The notes: a model not told the origin generated them from the sequence alone. Positions 12,188 to 20,412 are shown, counted from the first letter of the stretch. The stretch: DNA of 28,474 nt from Angelakisella sp. (GCA_022794295.1 JAAWEO010000006.1:1-28474); one strand, 5' to 3'. Numbers and translations: made by a program.

Positions 12188-12687
12188 TGCTGGATGAAAA
12201 GCGTCTGGAAGCCAATCCCCTTTTGCAGGCGGCAGGCTGGAACCCAGCTCGCCGGGGCTATCTGCAAACAAAACTGATACAGCTGGATCCGCGCTATCCG
12301 TCCCAGGTCCCGCCGGAGGCCATTTTTCCGGCTGCCCAGGAGATCATCAACTGCCTGGATGGGCTCGTGATCAAAAACCAGTGCCCGGAATTGGAGGCTG
12401 GTCCTGACTGCTGTGCCGTTGAGTTCGATTTCTTCCACTATGATGATTCCGTTTATCCGGAGCTGCAGGCAATAGGTGCCGCTGTGGGACGCTCTGTTTT
12501 GTTCCTTGGTCCCGGCTACGATATTGCAGGGGATTGGCTGACAGACGACAGGGGGACCATCTATTTCCGGAACAAGCTGACAGGGCTGCTGTTTTTGTTC
12601 TCTCCTGATATTTACAGCTTCCTGGAAAAGGATATTTACAGCTATTTTGCACAGAACAGTCAAAGTGTTTTTGCTAAAACACTATAA
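12187..12687 (+). CDS. SUKH-3-like immunity-family protein
   Basis: The 166-residue soluble protein begins with a segment resembling SUKH-3 (LLQAAGWNPARRGYLQ) and later has a block reading LGPGYDIAGDWLTDDRGTIY and LLFLFSPDIYSFLEKDI, in the order seen in that family. SUKH proteins are often immunity proteins for polymorphic toxins, but single copies with no known partner are common. It overlaps the xer stop by one base and was presumably expressed with it. It converges with the SpoIIM-like gene, 12 bases away. The family call is by pattern and moderately sure. Confidence 0.6.
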   Translation: MLDEKRLEANPLLQAAGWNPARRGYLQTKLIQLDPRYPSQVPPEAIFPAAQEIINCLDGLVIKNQCPELEAGPDCCAVEFDFFHYDDSVYPELQAIGAAVGRSVLFLGPGYDIAGDWLTDDRGTIYFRNKLTGLLFLFSPDIYSFLEKDIYSYFAQNSQSVFAKTL

Positions 12688-12699
12688 AGGAATATCATT

Positions 12700-13314
12700 T
12701 TACAGATAGGTCAACAGGCCTGTAAAGCGGATTATTATCACCGATTCTATCATAGAAAGCACAACAGTGGCTGCCCCCAGCAAAAGGAAGCTCTGCTCCC
12801 CTGCCGGCTTTTGGGCGGAGATGCTTTGGGACAGCTTTCGGGTCTGGCGGCAGGCTGCGATCAAGAGGATCAACTGGAAAAACCGCGGAAGAAGGATGCA
12901 GACCAGGACATACCACCCAGCTCCCAGGCCGTGCTGGAACAACAGCGCCGTTATTTTAGAGCCCACAGCCAGCCCGTAAAACACCGGCACCAAATTGGCC
13001 AGCCACCGCCCCTGAACACAGTTGGCGGCAAAGTACAGAAACACAATGTATCCCAGACTGCTTACCAAACACCCGGTCAGGATCTTCCAGTAGCCGCTCT
13101 GTGCCTGCTCCTGGATGTGATGGGTGACCACCGCCAGGATCATTTGCTCTCCGCCGCTGTCCCGGACGGTGTAGATACTGCCGGTGAGCAATCCTGCCAG
13201 AAACAGCCCCAAAAAGATGATGCTGCTTTTCCGGCGCTGAAGATACCCGGCCCAGGACCCTGCCCCGCCGAAATGGGGCCGGGGACGAAACCGGCGTCTG
13301 GAATATCCTCTCAT
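12700..13314 (-). CDS. SpoIIM-like polytopic membrane protein
   Basis: The 204-residue protein has a basic start, then about five hydrophobic segments: IIFLGLFLAGLLTGSI, ILTGCLVSSLGYIVFLYF, LVPVFYGLAVGSKITALLF, WYVLVCILLPRFFQLILLI and FLLLGAATVVLSMIESVIII. Length and helix layout fit stage II sporulation protein M, part of the complex needed for engulfment during sporulation; spoIIM also lies close to the xerD recombinase gene in Bacillus, which supports the call here. The start at 13314 is preferred for its GGGGAGGGG ribosome binding site; an upstream ATG would lie within a terminator hairpin. Sequence-level proof is lacking. Confidence 0.5.
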   Translation of the reverse strand: MRGYSRRRFRPRPHFGGAGSWAGYLQRRKSSIIFLGLFLAGLLTGSIYTVRDSGGEQMILAVVTHHIQEQAQSGYWKILTGCLVSSLGYIVFLYFAANCVQGRWLANLVPVFYGLAVGSKITALLFQHGLGAGWYVLVCILLPRFFQLILLIAACRQTRKLSQSISAQKPAGEQSFLLLGAATVVLSMIESVIIIRFTGLLTYL

Positions 13315-13360
13315 TGCTTTTCCCCTCCCCTTTGCCTGTCCTTCTTTTTTGCCCAAAGCG

Positions 13361-13412
13361 AAAGCCCGCCCCACACCCTGCTACTAGAGGGTATGCGGCG
13401 GGTTTGGTTTTT
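13361..13412. terminator. Bidirectional-looking terminator hairpin
   Basis: AAAGCCCGCC with CCACACCCT pairs with AGGGTATG and CGGCGGGTTT around a short loop, with a T-rich run (GGTTTTT) on the + side. It lies 26 bases past the stop of the leftward Imm70-like gene, so it probably ends the proC-immunity operon before the SpoIIM-like gene. Confidence 0.6.
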
Positions 13413-13437
13413 AGTACAGGCTGGGGACTTGTCCCTG

Positions 13438-13854
13438 TCACTGGAACTCGATGGGGCGGTTCTCCTGTATGGCTAGCCGGCAAAGGGCGGTCAGCCGGTC
13501 AATGAGAAACTCGCAGTCCGAATCCACAAAGCACTCAAAGAGGTTTTGGGGCGTAATGCCGTACAATCGGAACACATCCTGCCGCCAGTCGATGATCCGC
13601 TGAAGGGGTGGCTCCTTCCGGAAGGCGGCCCCCAGCTCCTCCAGCTCTGACAGAAGTTTTTTGCAGTCCTTGACGCTCCAGATGCCATTGCAGTCGGGGT
13701 GGTTCAGCAGGGTGGTCATGGAGGAAGCGACCTTCCTTTTGCGGACAAAGCCAGCAGCCAGGTCTCGGAAATCCCCAAAGTACTGGTAGCGCCAGACCTC
13801 TACCCCGGCGATCTCCTCGCCGCAGTCGTCAAAAACGCATAGATACAGCCCCAT
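13438..13854 (-). CDS. Imm70-like immunity-family protein
   Basis: The 138-residue soluble protein starts MGLYLCVFDDCGEEIAGVEV and continues with DFRDLAAGF, LLNHPDCNGIWS and a helical segment KKLLSELEELGAAFRKEPP. This order resembles the Imm70 family of predicted immunity proteins. The gene is the last of a leftward series behind proC, the Imm49-like gene and an 88-residue gene. No toxin gene is seen nearby. If the family call is right, the protein would neutralise a toxin delivered by competing cells. Confidence 0.55.
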   Translation of the reverse strand: MGLYLCVFDDCGEEIAGVEVWRYQYFGDFRDLAAGFVRKRKVASSMTTLLNHPDCNGIWSVKDCKKLLSELEELGAAFRKEPPLQRIIDWRQDVFRLYGITPQNLFECFVDSDCEFLIDRLTALCRLAIQENRPIEFQ

Positions 13855-13875
13855 TTTTCCCCTCCCTCCCCTTCT

Positions 13876-14142
13876 CTATCCCCGGTCCACCCGCTTCAGG
13901 GTGGTATACCGGTGCTCTCTTACAAACTGCTGTAGCTCTGGGGAGACCCGGCAGCCCTTGGAAACGGTGATCAAAAAGTGTGCCTTTTCCTTCTCGGCCG
14001 CTTCCCCCAGATACCGGATCTGATAGGTCAGCCGCAGCCGGGAGCAACCCTTCACCAGGATCCAGTGATAGCGCCCCATGATATTTTTCTGGTCCGGCGA
14101 GCATCTTCGCTGGGTCTGCCACTTGCTGTAGGGTATCTTCAT
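13876..14142 (-). CDS. Unrecognised 88-residue protein in the immunity cluster
   Basis: The start ATG overlaps the stop of the upstream Imm49-like gene (ATGA), and a GGGGGA ribosome binding element precedes it, so this is very likely a real coupled gene. The product starts MKIPYSKWQ and is rich in arginine, lysine and aromatic residues, with cysteines at about 14, 33 and 63. A hydrophobic beta-like stretch reads AHFLITVSKGCRV. It has no signal peptide or membrane segment. No family is recognised. Confidence 0.6.
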   Translation of the reverse strand: MKIPYSKWQTQRRCSPDQKNIMGRYHWILVKGCSRLRLTYQIRYLGEAAEKEKAHFLITVSKGCRVSPELQQFVREHRYTTLKRVDRG

Positions 14143-15119
14143 CGGTGTTCCCCCTTGTAAGCCTCCGGCTTGCGTTCCCAGGGGAAGCCATCCCTGGGCC
14201 TTGGCAGCTGCAAATGGCTGTAGTCCGCCTTCTCCGGCCGGATCAGTTCTTTGGGACACTCCAAGACATCCACCGAAACAGGGATGCTCCGTTTTGCCGC
14301 CAGCTTAGCCAGCCCCGCAACATAAGGAAAAAGCAGAGTGGGAACTTCCGGAGTGTCGCCCCGGCGCCACTTTTCCACCATGGCTTCCAGGGCCAGGTTC
14401 AGCGTGACCTCGTCTCTGTCCAGGACAGCCAGCATTCCCTTGGCGTAAAAGGCCCAGGGAGAGGTTGACCGTTTTGCTTTTTCCTCCAGGGCCACCACCC
14501 GTTCCGCGCACTTCCTGGCCTTTTTATCCTCTCCAAAGGTCAGCAGAATCGTCCCGGTTCCCAGGGCGATCCCTCGTTTTCGCTTTGGCGGATTGCGCTC
14601 CGGCATCCGCAGCAGCTCCCCCAAGGATTCCAGAAGCGCGTCATCGGCGTTTGCAATCACCCCCAGGAGAAAATAGTTGGTGTTGTTCAGATCCACCATG
14701 CCCTCGGTGACACGGTATTGGTCCTCTATGGGCCAGCGGCAGAGCTTCTCCTGGCAGTAGGCCGCCAGATAAAGGCATTCTTTGGCCTTGGCGGTATTCT
14801 TCCAGGCAGCCTGGTAGTAACCTCCCAAAAAATCATAGGCGGAACGCAGCCTTTGGATCGCCCCAAAACCGGTTAAAAAGGTGTTGTTCGGAATGTGATA
14901 CCGGGTCTCCCCAAACCAGTTATAGGGGAAGGTCTTTCCGCTGGCGATGAGGTCCGCCAGGTCCCAGCTGGCCTCCGGCTGTTCCAGGTCTTCCCGGAGC
15001 TTTTCAACATGCTCCAGCTCGGAAAAGAAAGGATTCACATAGGAGCGTCCCTCCTGTTTAATATCCTTCTTTTCCAGGTATTTCAGATGGGCGGCGGTGG
15101 CATAGGAGAGCGTGCTCAT
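14139..15119 (-). CDS. Imm49-like immunity-family protein
   Basis: This 326-residue protein is mostly alpha-helical, with alanine-rich repeats such as KAKECLYLAAYCQEKL and WAFYAKGMLAVLDRDEVTL, which match the pattern of Imm49-type predicted immunity proteins (a helical solenoid, often about 300 residues). The start at 15119 is preferred over upstream ATGs: it lies four bases past the proC stop, and AAGGTGA at the end of proC serves as its ribosome binding site. Being coupled to a biosynthetic gene is unusual for an immunity gene. The family call is by pattern only. Confidence 0.5.
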   Translation of the reverse strand: MSTLSYATAAHLKYLEKKDIKQEGRSYVNPFFSELEHVEKLREDLEQPEASWDLADLIASGKTFPYNWFGETRYHIPNNTFLTGFGAIQRLRSAYDFLGGYYQAAWKNTAKAKECLYLAAYCQEKLCRWPIEDQYRVTEGMVDLNNTNYFLLGVIANADDALLESLGELLRMPERNPPKRKRGIALGTGTILLTFGEDKKARKCAERVVALEEKAKRSTSPWAFYAKGMLAVLDRDEVTLNLALEAMVEKWRRGDTPEVPTLLFPYVAGLAKLAAKRSIPVSVDVLECPKELIRPEKADYSHLQLPRPRDGFPWERKPEAYKGEHR

Positions 15120-15123
15120 CGGG

Positions 15124-15924
15124 TCACCTTCCCAGCTCGTAGGCCCGGCGGATGGTGGCATCACAGCAGCGCCGCACCAAATCTTCCAAACCGCCCTCCT
15201 TCAGCACGTTCAGGCCCATGAGGGTGGTGCCCTTGGGGCTGGTGACCATGTCCATCAGTTCCTGGTGGGTCTTGCCGGTTTCCGCCATCATTTTGGCGGC
15301 GCCGGTCATGGTCTGGCAGAACATCCGGTTGGCCAGGTCCGGGTCAAAGCCCTGCTCCTGGGCGTATTGACAGAAGTACATGGCGATAAGGTAGAGGTAG
15401 GCCGGGGTGCTTCCGCTTACCGCAATGATCTCGTTCATCTTGTTTTCCGGGATCTCCTCCACTAGCCCGGCGGAGGAAAAGACACCCTTGACAAAGGCAA
15501 ACTCCTCCTGGGTCGTGGGCTCGCACCGGGCCACGGCGGTGGCGCCGCAGCCCACCAGCAGGGGGGTGTTGGGCATAGCCAGGACCACCTTGGTCCCCTC
15601 CCCTAGGATGCTTTTAATGAAGCTCTGGGAGATGCCGGCGGCAATGGAGATGACCACACTGTCCGGGGAAAAGACGGGGGCCATCTTTCCCAGGACCTCC
15701 TCCGCCTGCTGGGGCTTCATGGAGAGAAGAATGTACTTGCTGTTCCGGCAAAGGTCCTCGATGGAGGGATAGACGGTGTAGCCCTTGGCTGCCATGGCGC
15801 TCCGCTTTTCCTCGTGGATGTTATAGGTCCCCACCGCGGAGGGCTCCAGATAGCCGGAGGCCACCGCTCCGGAAAGAATGGCGTTGGCCATGTTCCCTGC
15901 TCCCAGGGCGCTGAACACAGACAT
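15124..15924 (-). CDS. proC: Pyrroline-5-carboxylate reductase
   Basis: The enzyme reduces 1-pyrroline-5-carboxylate to proline with NAD(P)H, the last step of proline synthesis. The 266-residue length is typical. The dinucleotide-binding motif GAGNMA lies at residues 8-13. Further family blocks are KPQQ, AMPNTP, GCGATAVA, AVSGSTPAYLYL and SPKGTT. The start is fixed by TAAAGGAGG upstream of the ATG at 15924. It lies 13 bases after the SCIFF maturase gene and may be read from the same promoter, with the immunity-like genes following. Confidence 0.95.
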   Translation of the reverse strand: MSVFSALGAGNMANAILSGAVASGYLEPSAVGTYNIHEEKRSAMAAKGYTVYPSIEDLCRNSKYILLSMKPQQAEEVLGKMAPVFSPDSVVISIAAGISQSFIKSILGEGTKVVLAMPNTPLLVGCGATAVARCEPTTQEEFAFVKGVFSSAGLVEEIPENKMNEIIAVSGSTPAYLYLIAMYFCQYAQEQGFDPDLANRMFCQTMTGAAKMMAETGKTHQELMDMVTSPKGTTLMGLNVLKEGGLEDLVRRCCDATIRRAYELGR

Positions 15925-15937
15925 GATAGATCCTCCT

Positions 15938-17359
15938 TTACTTTGCACAGACCGCGCAGTCCCCGTCACAGGAGGCAGCCGTTTCCTCCCCGTCCTGTTC
16001 CAGGTCCGCCAGGGCGGCCTTGATCATAATGGCGCACTCCACCCGCTTTTTTTCCAGCTGGCAGGCCAGGTGGTAGGGCCGTATAATATCCCCAGCATAG
16101 GTATGGTTGTTGGCGTTGCAGCCGCCGGAGCAATAGAACTTGGCCCAGCAGCCGCGGCACTCCTCCTTGCCGTAGACGTTGGAGGCGGCAAACCGCCGCT
16201 TCATCTCCATGTCGATCTCCCCGGAGAAGATATCCCCCATCCGCCATTCCTCCTGGCCCACAAACTGGTGGCAGGGGTAAACGTCGCCGTCGGGGGTGAC
16301 AGCGCAGTACTCGTTTCCGGCACCGCAGCCCCGCAGGCGCTTGATGACACAGGGGCCCTGGTCCAGGTCGATCATGAAGTGGAAGAAGTTAAAGCCGTTG
16401 TGCTCCCTCCGCCGCTGGATCAGGAGCTTCGCCAGCCGCTCGTACTCGGCAAAAATGGCGGGCAGGTCCTCCTCGGTAAGGGCGTAGGGCAGCTTGGGAT
16501 CGGCCACCACCGGCTCCACCGAGATCTGGTCAAAGCCGCAGCGGTTCAGGTGAAGGACGTCCTCGGCAAAATCCAGGTTGTACCTGGTAAAGGTCCCCCG
16601 GACATAATACTGCCCGTCCCCCCGCCGGGCTACCAGCTTCTGGAATTTTGGCATAAAGGTGTCGTAGCTGCCGCTGCCATCCACCCGGTGGCGGGTGCGG
16701 TCGTTGACCTCCTTGCGGCCATCCACCGAAAGGACCACATTGTGCATCTCCCGGTTGATGAAGTCGATGCGGTCATCGTTGAGCAGTACCCCGTTGGTGG
16801 TAATGGTAAAACGAAAGTGTTTTCCACACTCCTTTTCCCGCTTCCGGGCGTACTTGACAATCTCTTTTACCACATCGAAGTTCATCAGCGGCTCGCCGCC
16901 GAAGAAATCCAGCTCCAGGTTCCGGCGGTTTTCCGACTTTTCGATCAGAAAATCAATGGCCTTCAGCCCCACCTCCAGGGGCATCTCCATCCGGTGACCG
17001 GTACCGAAGTCCCCTGTTCCGGCAAAGCAGTATTCGCACCGCAGGTTGCAGTCGTGGGAGATATGCAGGCACATTGCCTTAATGGGCGACAGGACCATTT
17101 TGTCGGCAAACTGGCCGTAGTCGTCCGGCGAGTAGAGGCTTCCCTCCCGGTAAAGCTCCAGGATCTCTCCGTAGGTCTCCTCCACCGCTTCCCTGCCCCA
17201 GGTGCTGTATTTTTCCAGAAGGGCCGGGGGGCACCGGTCCACCAAAGGGGGCTCCACCTCCTGGGCCAGCCGGTAGAATAGCTCGTCCACCACATGGACC
17301 CCGCCGCTGTGGACATCCAGAATAATGTTGTATCCGTTCATTTGATAGCAATGGATCAT
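15938..17359 (-). CDS. scfB: SCIFF peptide radical SAM maturase
   Basis: This 473-residue radical SAM enzyme forms thioether cross-links in the six-cysteine SCIFF peptide. The N-terminal part (MIHCYQMNGYNIILDVHSGG) matches the peptide-recognition start of the family. The radical SAM cluster motif C-x3-C-x2-C is at C104, C108 and C111. The GGEPLMN motif and the C-terminal SPASM domain, with cysteine blocks CGAGNEYC, CRGCWAKFYCSGGC and a final CDGDCAVC, hold the auxiliary clusters. The start at 17359 fits the family and follows the precursor gene by 100 bases. The hairpin terminator between them probably keeps enzyme output below that of the substrate. This gene pair is a marker of Clostridia. 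Confidence 0.93.
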   Translation of the reverse strand: MIHCYQMNGYNIILDVHSGGVHVVDELFYRLAQEVEPPLVDRCPPALLEKYSTWGREAVEETYGEILELYREGSLYSPDDYGQFADKMVLSPIKAMCLHISHDCNLRCEYCFAGTGDFGTGHRMEMPLEVGLKAIDFLIEKSENRRNLELDFFGGEPLMNFDVVKEIVKYARKREKECGKHFRFTITTNGVLLNDDRIDFINREMHNVVLSVDGRKEVNDRTRHRVDGSGSYDTFMPKFQKLVARRGDGQYYVRGTFTRYNLDFAEDVLHLNRCGFDQISVEPVVADPKLPYALTEEDLPAIFAEYERLAKLLIQRRREHNGFNFFHFMIDLDQGPCVIKRLRGCGAGNEYCAVTPDGDVYPCHQFVGQEEWRMGDIFSGEIDMEMKRRFAASNVYGKEECRGCWAKFYCSGGCNANNHTYAGDIIRPYHLACQLEKKRVECAIMIKAALADLEQDGEETAASCDGDCAVCAK

Positions 17360-17399
17360 AAGCTGCAATTCCTCTGTTTCATCATAATAATCCGCCGGG

Positions 17400-17444
17400 A
17401 AAGAAAACAGTCCAATCCCGCCCCAAAAGGACAGAATTGGACTG
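17400..17444 (-). terminator. Hairpin terminator or attenuator between scfA and scfB
   Basis: On the minus strand, CAGTCCAAT (17444-17436) pairs with ATTGGACTG (17416-17408) around a 19-base loop, followed by TTTTCTTT. It would stop part of the transcription after the short precursor gene. Confidence 0.65.
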
Positions 17445-17459
17445 ACGTCAGGCGATTCC

Positions 17460-17603
17460 TTACTTGGCGTTTTCGCACTTCTGGTTGGCAACGGTGCAGG
17501 AGGTTTTGCAGGCGGACTGGCAGGAAGCCTGGCACTCGCCGCAGCCGCCCCGGGCAGCGGTCTCCTTAAGGTTTGCCTTGTTAAGAGTTTTGACGTGTTT
17601 CAT
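17460..17603 (-). CDS. scfA: SCIFF precursor peptide (six cysteines in forty-five residues)
   Basis: This 47-residue ribosomal peptide starts MKHVKTLNKANLKETAARGG and contains six cysteines (positions 21, 24, 28, 32, 36 and 43). The N-terminal leader and the CGECQASCQSACKTSC core are characteristic of SCIFF peptides found almost throughout Clostridia. It is the substrate of the adjacent maturase; its biological role is not settled. AAGGAGG precedes the ATG, and an extended -10 promoter lies 33 bases upstream of it. Confidence 0.96.
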   Translation of the reverse strand: MKHVKTLNKANLKETAARGGCGECQASCQSACKTSCTVANQKCENAK

Positions 17604-17635
17604 TTTATGTTCCTCCTTCAGGTTATGTTTCTGAC

Positions 17636-17644
17636 ATTATACCA
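17636..17644 (-). promoter_or_regulatory. Extended -10 promoter for scfA
   Basis: On the minus strand TGGTATAAT lies 32 bases before the scfA ATG. No strong -35 is seen, as in the xer promoter, so the extended -10 would carry recognition. Confidence 0.55.
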
Positions 17645-17672
17645 CACCGGTAAAAAAATTACTACCCTTTTT

Positions 17673-18083
17673 TCAGCGAACTTTGCGCTTTTTATTGACG
17701 CCCAGCACGCCGCCGATCATACCGCTGGCGGCATAGATGATAAACTTGTACAGGGCCAAAACACCAATGGGCTGCCCCAGAAGCATCAGCTCACAGAAAA
17801 GGGCCAGCAGAAAAATCACCGCGCCGCACCCCAGGCCCCACAGGAGCCCCCGTTCCCGGAGGATCCGGGCACAGCAGTACCCGGCCAGTATCGTCCCTGC
17901 TGCCACCCCCAGGATCGACATGGGGACCACCGCGCTGTGGGGAAGGTCCCGCACCGTCATCAGCGCCGCAAAAGCGGAAAGGATCAGAAAGGTCACAGTG
18001 ACTCCCGCTGCCACAGAGACAGCCAGGGCCCGGGAAAATCTCTCCATATTTTTTGTATCGGGAGCGGAGGATGGTTTCTTCAT
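17673..18083 (-). CDS. TIGR04086-type membrane protein
   Basis: This 136-residue protein has four hydrophobic helices (VAAGVTVTFLILSAFAALM, VVPMSILGVAAGTILAGYC, LLWGLGCGAVIFLLALFCEL and KFIIYAASGMIGGVLGV) and a basic tail. Its position between yajC and the SCIFF genes is the usual place for the TIGR04086 family in Clostridia, whose function is unknown. The start at 18083 is chosen for AAGGGGTG six bases upstream; an ATG eight codons earlier is less well supported. Confidence 0.75.
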   Translation of the reverse strand: MKKPSSAPDTKNMERFSRALAVSVAAGVTVTFLILSAFAALMTVRDLPHSAVVPMSILGVAAGTILAGYCCARILRERGLLWGLGCGAVIFLLALFCELMLLGQPIGVLALYKFIIYAASGMIGGVLGVNKKRKVR

Positions 18084-18156
18084 AACAGACACCCCTTGTC
18101 TTGACATTTTACATTTAAACTATATTCCAAAGGGCACACTGTTATTCAGGAAAAAC

Positions 18157-18477
18157 TCACTTGCTGTCCTTGGGGGTGGTGTTCTGCTGGATCGCCCAGC
18201 GGGTGACCCGGATCTTGCTGCGGTCGCTGCCAGTCTCGATGACCAGGGTGTCCTCTTTCATGCTGACAATGGTCCCCACAATGCCGCCAATGGTGATCAC
18301 GTCATCCCCCACCCGAAGGTTGGAGCGCATCTTGCTGGCTTCCTTATCCCGGCGCTGCTGGGGCCGGAGGATAAAGAAGTAGAAGACAGCGATGATCATA
18401 AGCAGGGAAATCAGACTGGTAGCCATCCCGCCGGCTGCGGCGGTGTTAGGATCAGCGGTGAGAAATGCAAAATTCAT
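18157..18477 (-). CDS. yajC: Preprotein translocase subunit YajC
   Basis: The 106-residue accessory subunit of the Sec translocon has one N-terminal transmembrane helix (SLISLLMIIAVFYFFILRP) followed by the family-defining RPQQRRDKEASKM and a small soluble beta domain (LRVGDDVITIGGIVGTIVSM). TTTGGAGG precedes the ATG, and a consensus promoter lies 33-61 bases upstream. It leads the leftward set yajC and TIGR04086, with the SCIFF genes behind. Confidence 0.95.
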   Translation of the reverse strand: MNFAFLTADPNTAAAGGMATSLISLLMIIAVFYFFILRPQQRRDKEASKMRSNLRVGDDVITIGGIVGTIVSMKEDTLVIETGSDRSKIRVTRWAIQQNTTPKDSK

Positions 18478-18509
18478 GTCTTTTATACCTCCAAAAAGTT
18501 TCAGCCTTC

Positions 18510-18538
18510 ATTATACAATCTTTTGGGCCTTGTTGCAA
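18510..18538 (-). promoter_or_regulatory. SigA-type promoter for yajC
   Basis: On the minus strand TTGCAA (18538-18533) and TATAAT (18515-18510) are 17 bp apart. It lies in the 167-base gap between tgt and yajC, so yajC has its own promoter. The rest of that gap holds only a weak inverted repeat, ACACCC with GGGTGT, without a T-tract. Confidence 0.75.
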
Positions 18539-18644
18539 GGCTTTGGGGGAAATCTCTTTTTGCCAGCCTTCAGGAGGCAGTCTGTTACACCCTAAACACC
18601 GGTGATTCACTTTTTGGGGTGTATCTGCACTGCCTTCCCTGCGT

Positions 18645-19775
18645 TTAGATCCTGCGCCCCAGCACCGGGACCATCTCCCGGTAAAAGGCGTCGAACCGCC
18701 CCTCGTCCAAAGCCTCCCGGACCTTTTCCATCAGGGTGTTGTAGAACCACAGGTTGTGCATCACCGCCAGGCGCATCCCCAGCATCTCCTTGGCCCGGAA
18801 CAGGTGGCGGATGTAGGCTTTCGTGTGCTTTTGGCAGGCGGGACAGCCGCAGCCCTCCTCGATGGGGGTGTCGTCCCGGAGATATTTGTTGTTTTGCAGG
18901 TTGATGATCCCATTCCAGGTAAACAGGTGCCCGTGACGGGCATTGCGGCTGGGCATGACACAGTCAAAAAGATCCAGCCCCCGGGCCACCCCTTCCAGGA
19001 TATTCACCGGAGTGCCCACCCCCATCAGGTACCGGGGACGGTCCGCCGGCATAAAGGCCTCCACCTCTTCAATGATGTGATACATCACTTGGGCGGGCTC
19101 CCCCACTGCAAGGCCCCCAATGGCGTAGCCATCCAGCTCCAGCTGGGCGATCTCTTTCATATGGTCCACCCGGATGTCGTCATAGGTCCCCCCCTGGTTG
19201 ATGCCAAACAGGAGCTGATCCGGATTGAGGGTCCCCGGCAGGGTCCGGAGACGGGTCATTTCCGCCCGGCACCGCCTGAGCCAGCGGGTGGTCCGAGCCA
19301 CGGAATTTTCCACATAGCTTCGAGGGGCCGGGTTTTCGATGCACTCGTCAAAGGCCATGGCGATGGTGGAGGCCAGGTTGGACTGGATCCGCATGCTTTC
19401 CTCTGGCCCCATAAAGATCCGCTTTCCGTCCACATGGGAGTTGAAGGTCACCCCTTCCTCCTGGATCTTTCGCAGGCCGGCCAGGGAAAACACCTGAAAA
19501 CCACCGCTGTCGGTGAGGATGGGGCGCTTCCACCCGGTAAACCGGTGGAGCCCCCCCAGATCCCGGATCACCTCGTCTCCGGGGCGGATGTGAAGGTGGT
19601 AGGTGTTGCAAAGCTCCACCTGGCAGTGAAGCTCCTCCAGGTCAAAGGAGGAGATCCCCCCCTTGATGGCGGCGCTGGTGGCCACATTCATAAAGGCCGG
19701 TGTCTGGACCACGCCGTGGACGGTGGTAAACTCCCCCCGACGGGCCCGGCTCTCTTGTTTCAGCAGCTTGTACAT
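18645..19775 (-). CDS. tgt: tRNA-guanine transglycosylase (queuine/preQ1)
   Basis: The enzyme replaces guanine at position 34 of tRNAs for Asp, Asn, His and Tyr with preQ1, on the way to queuosine. The 376-residue length is typical. The first catalytic aspartate is D89 in LTDSGGFQVFS, and the nucleophile is D271 in FDCVMPSRNARHG. The zinc site is C309, C311, C314 and H340. The product modifies tRNA in the cytosol and is functionally linked to queA, which acts next in the pathway and lies just beyond the intervening methyltransferase-like gene. No preQ1 synthesis genes are in the window. Confidence 0.97.
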   Translation of the reverse strand: MYKLLKQESRARRGEFTTVHGVVQTPAFMNVATSAAIKGGISSFDLEELHCQVELCNTYHLHIRPGDEVIRDLGGLHRFTGWKRPILTDSGGFQVFSLAGLRKIQEEGVTFNSHVDGKRIFMGPEESMRIQSNLASTIAMAFDECIENPAPRSYVENSVARTTRWLRRCRAEMTRLRTLPGTLNPDQLLFGINQGGTYDDIRVDHMKEIAQLELDGYAIGGLAVGEPAQVMYHIIEEVEAFMPADRPRYLMGVGTPVNILEGVARGLDLFDCVMPSRNARHGHLFTWNGIINLQNNKYLRDDTPIEEGCGCPACQKHTKAYIRHLFRAKEMLGMRLAVMHNLWFYNTLMEKVREALDEGRFDAFYREMVPVLGRRI

Positions 19776-19831
19776 AGTCGCTCCTTCTGTTTATTCGTTG
19801 TCTCTGCGGAAAGGGAATCCCTCTTTCGCCG

Positions 19832-19860
19832 TTGAATCCCACCGCTTTGTATGTTATCCT
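19832..19860 (+). promoter_or_regulatory. Probable promoter of the methyltransferase-like gene
   Basis: TTGAAT (19832-19837) and TATCCT (19855-19860) are 17 bp apart, 29 bases before the ATG at 19889. Both boxes are imperfect. Confidence 0.45.
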
Positions 19861-19888
19861 GTATTCATGACCATACAGGGAGGTTTTT

Positions 19889-20407
19889 ATGGGCTTTTTC
19901 CTTCTAATCCCCTTTTTTCTGGTACGCTTCCCTCTCCTTGCCGCCCGGAGCAAGGACGCCATCTCCAGGGCGGCTCACTTCCCGCCCCTGAATGGCTGGG
20001 AAAAACTGGCTTACTGGGTCTATCAGCTGTCTACAGCGGGCATTATTTTGTGCATTCGTATTTCCCGGGCCAGAACCAAGCCGGCAGCGCTGTTTTTTGC
20101 CGGGCTGGCCGTGTACCTGGCCGGGCTTTTCCTGCTGGCGGCATCGGTCATCCATTTTGCAGCCCCTGCCCCCAATGGCATGAACCGGCAAGGCCTGTAC
20201 CGCTTTTCCCGCAACCCCATGTACCTGGCATATTTCATCCTGTTTCTGGGGTGTGTCCTGCTGACACAGTCCCTGGTGCTTTTTGGCCTGCTGGCCGTGT
20301 TCCAGACCTCTGCCCACTGGATCATCCTGGCGGAGGAACGGTGGTGCAGGGAGCAGTTCGGGGAGGAGTACCGGCGTTACAAGCAGCAGGTCCGAAGGTA
20401 TCTTTAA
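19889..20407 (+). CDS. Isoprenylcysteine/phospholipid methyltransferase-like membrane protein
   Basis: The 172-residue protein has four to five membrane segments, then the conserved C-terminal half of the ICMT/PEMT group: GLYRFSRNPMYLAYFILFLG at about residues 105-124, and EERWCREQFGEEYRRYKQQV near the end, which form the SAM-binding site in family members. The natural substrate in bacteria is generally unknown. GGGAGG precedes the ATG. It runs opposite to tgt and queA and converges with queA, five bases apart. Confidence 0.85.
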   Translation: MGFFLLIPFFLVRFPLLAARSKDAISRAAHFPPLNGWEKLAYWVYQLSTAGIILCIRISRARTKPAALFFAGLAVYLAGLFLLAASVIHFAAPAPNGMNRQGLYRFSRNPMYLAYFILFLGCVLLTQSLVLFGLLAVFQTSAHWIILAEERWCREQFGEEYRRYKQQVRRYL

Positions 20408-20412
20408 CAGGG

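Noticed and set aside
15878..17281. A 467-codon open frame on the plus strand opposite the SCIFF maturase
   Set aside because: The maturase on the other strand has all radical SAM and SPASM cysteines; the plus frame is a GC-driven shadow. The same applies to the long frames opposite tgt, queA and the 420-residue gene.
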